From Candidatus Cardinium hertigii (GTDB lineage Bacteria > Bacteroidota > Bacteroidia > Cytophagales_A > Amoebophilaceae), in NCBI RefSeq assembly GCF_003788695.1, contig NZ_RARA01000024.1:66962-75881 (forward strand): 8,920 nt of DNA, given 5' to 3'. Every line of letters starts with the position of its first letter. Position 1 is the stretch's first letter. The position numbers and the translations under genes were made by a program. Below, one piece after another: positions 7,312 through 8,920 of this stretch. The notes under the pieces were generated by a model. That model had not been told where the DNA came from and searched no databases. It saw only the letters and a program-made list of their open reading frames with translations.

Positions 7312-7860
7312 ATGCTTCCAATAAAGTCAACCACCGTTTTGGTCATACGGCACCATGGGGAAGTGGTGATTGGTGCGGATGGACAGGCCACATTAGGCAA
7401 TACCATTGCGAAAAGTAACGTTAGAAAGGTTAGAAAGCTTTTTGGCGGAAAAATTTTGGCGGGTTTTGCTGGCTCTACTGCTGATGCTTTTACGATACTC
7501 GAACGTTTTGATGAAAAATTGCAAAACTATAGAGGCAATATGAAGCGATCGGCCATTGAACTAGCCAAGGATTGGCGTACAGATCGTATGCTTAAACGAT
7601 TGGAAGCTATGCTGGTAGTGGCTAGTTGCGAAGAGCTATTGCTTATTTCTGGTATGGGAGATGTTTTAGAACCAGATCACCCTTTAGTGGCTATTGGTTC
7701 AGGTAGCATGTATGCACAATCTGCCGCGATCGCATTGGTAAGGCATGCTCCACATTTAAGCGCTATGCAAATGGTTCGAGAAAGCTTGACCATAGCAGCC
7801 GATATTTGTATCTATACCAATCACAATTTTGTTTTTGAAGAGCTGAAAAATGAGGAATAA
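7312..7860 (+). CDS. hslV: HslV, peptidase subunit of the HslUV protease
   Basis: N-terminal-threonine peptidase that forms a double-hexamer chamber and degrades proteins unfolded by the AAA+ ATPase HslU in the cytoplasm. From this start it has 182 residues (E. coli 176). The mature chain should begin TTVLVIRHHG; the first Thr (codon 7330-7332) is the nucleophile. Counting from it, GADGQATLG is 15-23 and the catalytic Lys33 is in NVRKVRKL. GFAGSTADAFT, AKDWRTDRML and ICIYTNHNF..EEL are all present, so the enzyme looks complete. The frame also offers ATG at 7270, which would give a 20-residue propeptide. I prefer 7312 because it gives the short 6-residue propeptide (MLPIKS) typical of relatives outside the proteobacteria; 7270 cannot be excluded. 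hslU is not in the window. The stop overlaps rsmG by 11 bases, implying co-transcription. Confidence 0.93.
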   Translation: MLPIKSTTVLVIRHHGEVVIGADGQATLGNTIAKSNVRKVRKLFGGKILAGFAGSTADAFTILERFDEKLQNYRGNMKRSAIELAKDWRTDRMLKRLEAMLVVASCEELLLISGMGDVLEPDHPLVAIGSGSMYAQSAAIALVRHAPHLSAMQMVRESLTIAADICIYTNHNFVFEELKNEE

Positions 7861-8452
7861 GATATGTCATTATTTTAAAGAGCTTTCTCCTCTCCAAATA
7901 GCACTTTTTAATAGTTTAGGTGATCTTTATGCTTATTGGAATGCAAAAATCAATCTTGTTTCTCGTAAAGATATAGATCATCTTTACCTGCACCATGTTT
8001 TGCATTCGCTAGCGATTGCAAAGGTGATTACCTTTTGTGCCAATACCCGTATCTTAGATTTCGGTACAGGAGGGGGCTTTCCTGGTATTCCTTTGGCCAT
8101 TATGTTTCCAGAAGTAGACTTTCATTTAGTAGATTCTATAGGAAAAAAAACAAAAGTAGTGCAAGAAATTGTAAATGAGATGGGACTAAAGAATATTATC
8201 GTTTCTTGTATCAGGGGAGAAGCGTTAAGAGGATCGTATGATTTTATGGTAGGGAGAGCAGTTACCAATCTGGCGCAATTTTATAGTTGGGGAAAAGATA
8301 AGATAGCTAAAGAACAAAAAAACAGCCTGCATAATGGTATCCTATATCTTACCGGGTCGACTTCTATTATTCTACCTTCTATGCATACATATGCACTCCA
8401 GGACTTTTTTGAAGAACCATTTTTTAAAGAAAAGTGGTTGGTACATGGTTAG
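7850..8452 (+). CDS. rsmG: 16S rRNA (guanine-527-N7)-methyltransferase RsmG (GidB)
   Basis: Methylates N7 of G527 in the 530 loop of 16S rRNA using S-adenosylmethionine; loss gives low-level streptomycin resistance in several bacteria. It has 200 residues, normal for the family. Visible features: YWNAKINLVSRKD (29-41) and HHVLHSL (48-54) in the N-terminal region, the SAM-binding loop DFGTGGGFPGIPLA (70-83), VDSIGKKTKVVQEI (94-107) for the second SAM strand and helix, and GRAVTNL (135-141). The C-terminal FFEEPFF resembles Bacteroidota members. The ATG lies inside the end of hslV (11-base overlap) in another frame, so translation is probably coupled. Convergent with the Rpn gene 48 bp further on. 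Confidence 0.95.
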   Translation: MRNKICHYFKELSPLQIALFNSLGDLYAYWNAKINLVSRKDIDHLYLHHVLHSLAIAKVITFCANTRILDFGTGGGFPGIPLAIMFPEVDFHLVDSIGKKTKVVQEIVNEMGLKNIIVSCIRGEALRGSYDFMVGRAVTNLAQFYSWGKDKIAKEQKNSLHNGILYLTGSTSIILPSMHTYALQDFFEEPFFKEKWLVHG

Positions 8453-8500
8453 CTTAAGGTAAGTATCCGTTATGTTTCACTTACTGTAGAGAATAAGCCG

Positions 8501-8920
8501 CTACAAACGCTGTTTAAGTGTACGAATAAAAGAGATATCAAGTCCAGTAATGTGCGCAATAAGGGTAGCATCCATATTATGAGCTAACATCTTTTTTGCT
8601 ATTTCAAGATTTCTTTCAGTTTTACCCTTTTCCATACCCTTTTCCATACCCTTTTCCATACCTTGCTCAATACCTTGCTCAATACCTTGCTCAATACCTT
8701 GCTCAATACCTTGCTCAATACCTTGCTCAATACCTTGCTCAATACCTTGCTCAATACCTTGCTCTATGCCTTGCTCAATACCTTGCTCAATGCCTTTCTC
8801 CATACCTTGTATGATCCCTTGTTGCATCCCTTCATCAATATATTTTTGCGCAATGGTTCGCATAATCGTAACAGTTTCTTCTTTAGATAAATGACTGGAA
8901 ATGATCCGTTCTAATTCTTG
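8501..8920 (-). CDS. Rpn-family nuclease/putative transposase, C-terminal part only
   Basis: The minus-strand frame stays open to the window's right edge, so the N-terminal PD-(D/E)XK nuclease domain, if present, is outside; 139 residues are visible. They comprise a leader (QELERIISSHLSKEETVTIM), MRTIAQKYIDEG, a tetrapeptide array of 17 units, then KTERNLEIAKKMLAHNMDATLIAHITGLD and a final short helix. The A-K-K-M-L...D...I...TGL tail and the charged G-x-x-x array are typical of Rpn/YhgA-like proteins. In E. coli, Rpn proteins are reported as toxic anti-phage nucleases held in check by a small C-terminal isoform translated from inside the gene. An in-frame ATG at 8861-8863, just before the array, is where such an isoform could begin, though no clear Shine-Dalgarno precedes it. 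Family assignment rests on the C-terminus alone, and the full gene may be intact or decayed. Confidence 0.8.
   Translation of the reverse strand, partial: QELERIISSHLSKEETVTIMRTIAQKYIDEGMQQGIIQGMEKGIEQGIEQGIEQGIEQGIEQGIEQGIEQGIEQGIEQGIEQGIEQGMEKGMEKGMEKGKTERNLEIAKKMLAHNMDATLIAHITGLDISFIRTLKQRL
8627..8830 (-). repeat. 17 x 12-bp coding tandem array (Gly-x-x-x)
   Basis: In protein order the units are GMQQ, GIIQ, GMEK, eleven GIEQ, and three GMEK. At DNA level eight consecutive GIEQ units (8663-8758) are identical, and the other three GIEQ units differ by zero to two silent changes. The three final GMEK units (8627-8662) are identical to each other but use different codons from the single GMEK at 8795-8806. 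This implies at least two separate recent expansions. The 12-bp unit keeps frame, so copy-number changes alter length without breaking the protein. The segment should form a long charged helix or coiled coil. Confidence 0.95.

Noticed and set aside
8627..8830. Regular array considered as a CRISPR
   Set aside because: Units are 12 bp, directly adjacent without spacers, and encode an in-frame peptide repeat.
8596..8890. Two plus-strand open frames translating as LAQY and LLNT repeats
   Set aside because: They are antisense readings of the 12-bp array in the minus-strand Rpn gene. A tandem repeat with unit divisible by three stays open in several frames.

Overview
The window looks like part of a reduced, AT-rich genome of a Bacteroidota endosymbiont, most likely of the Cardinium/Amoebophilus type. 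This is inferred from the style of the proteins, the near absence of Shine-Dalgarno sequences, the gene-sparse spacers full of decayed repeats, and an Rpn-type (PD-(D/E)XK) gene with a tetrapeptide array. No marker in the window proves the genus.

Layout. Positions 1-2601 (+) hold alaS (alanyl-tRNA synthetase), cut at its 5' end by the window edge. A spacer of three successive short tandem duplications (2645-2747) leads to a thioredoxin gene (2765-3103, +). A 290-bp spacer follows, carrying copy A of a dispersed hairpin repeat (3219-3327). Next is a one-chain ABC exporter half-transporter (3394-5163, +), which ends 5 bp from the stop of the convergent tilS (5169-6506, -). The ~800 bp between the divergent tilS and hslV has no believable gene. 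It holds a 23-bp direct repeat (6563-6602), a ~245-bp near-complete palindrome with 13-bp perfect terminal inverted repeats (6884-7128), and, overlapping its right end, copy B of the hairpin repeat (7089-7198). hslV (about 7312-7860, +) overlaps rsmG (7850-8452, +) by 11 bases. At the right edge, on the minus strand, is the C-terminal end of an Rpn-family gene (8501-8920, running off the window) with 17 tandem four-residue repeats.

Function. Most intact genes are housekeeping: tRNA charging with editing (AlaS), AUA decoding (TilS), 16S rRNA m7G methylation (RsmG), ATP-dependent proteolysis (HslV, partner HslU not in the window), redox control (thioredoxin) and membrane export (ABC). They do not form one pathway; hslV-rsmG is the only clear transcription unit. 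The accessory signal lies in the spacers and the Rpn gene. Published work on enterobacterial Rpn proteins describes them as anti-phage toxins inhibited by their own separately translated C-terminal piece, with four-residue repeats that vary in number. The visible end here fits that architecture. The palindrome and its relative upstream of the ABC gene look like a family of small non-autonomous elements or structured intergenic repeats that I cannot name.
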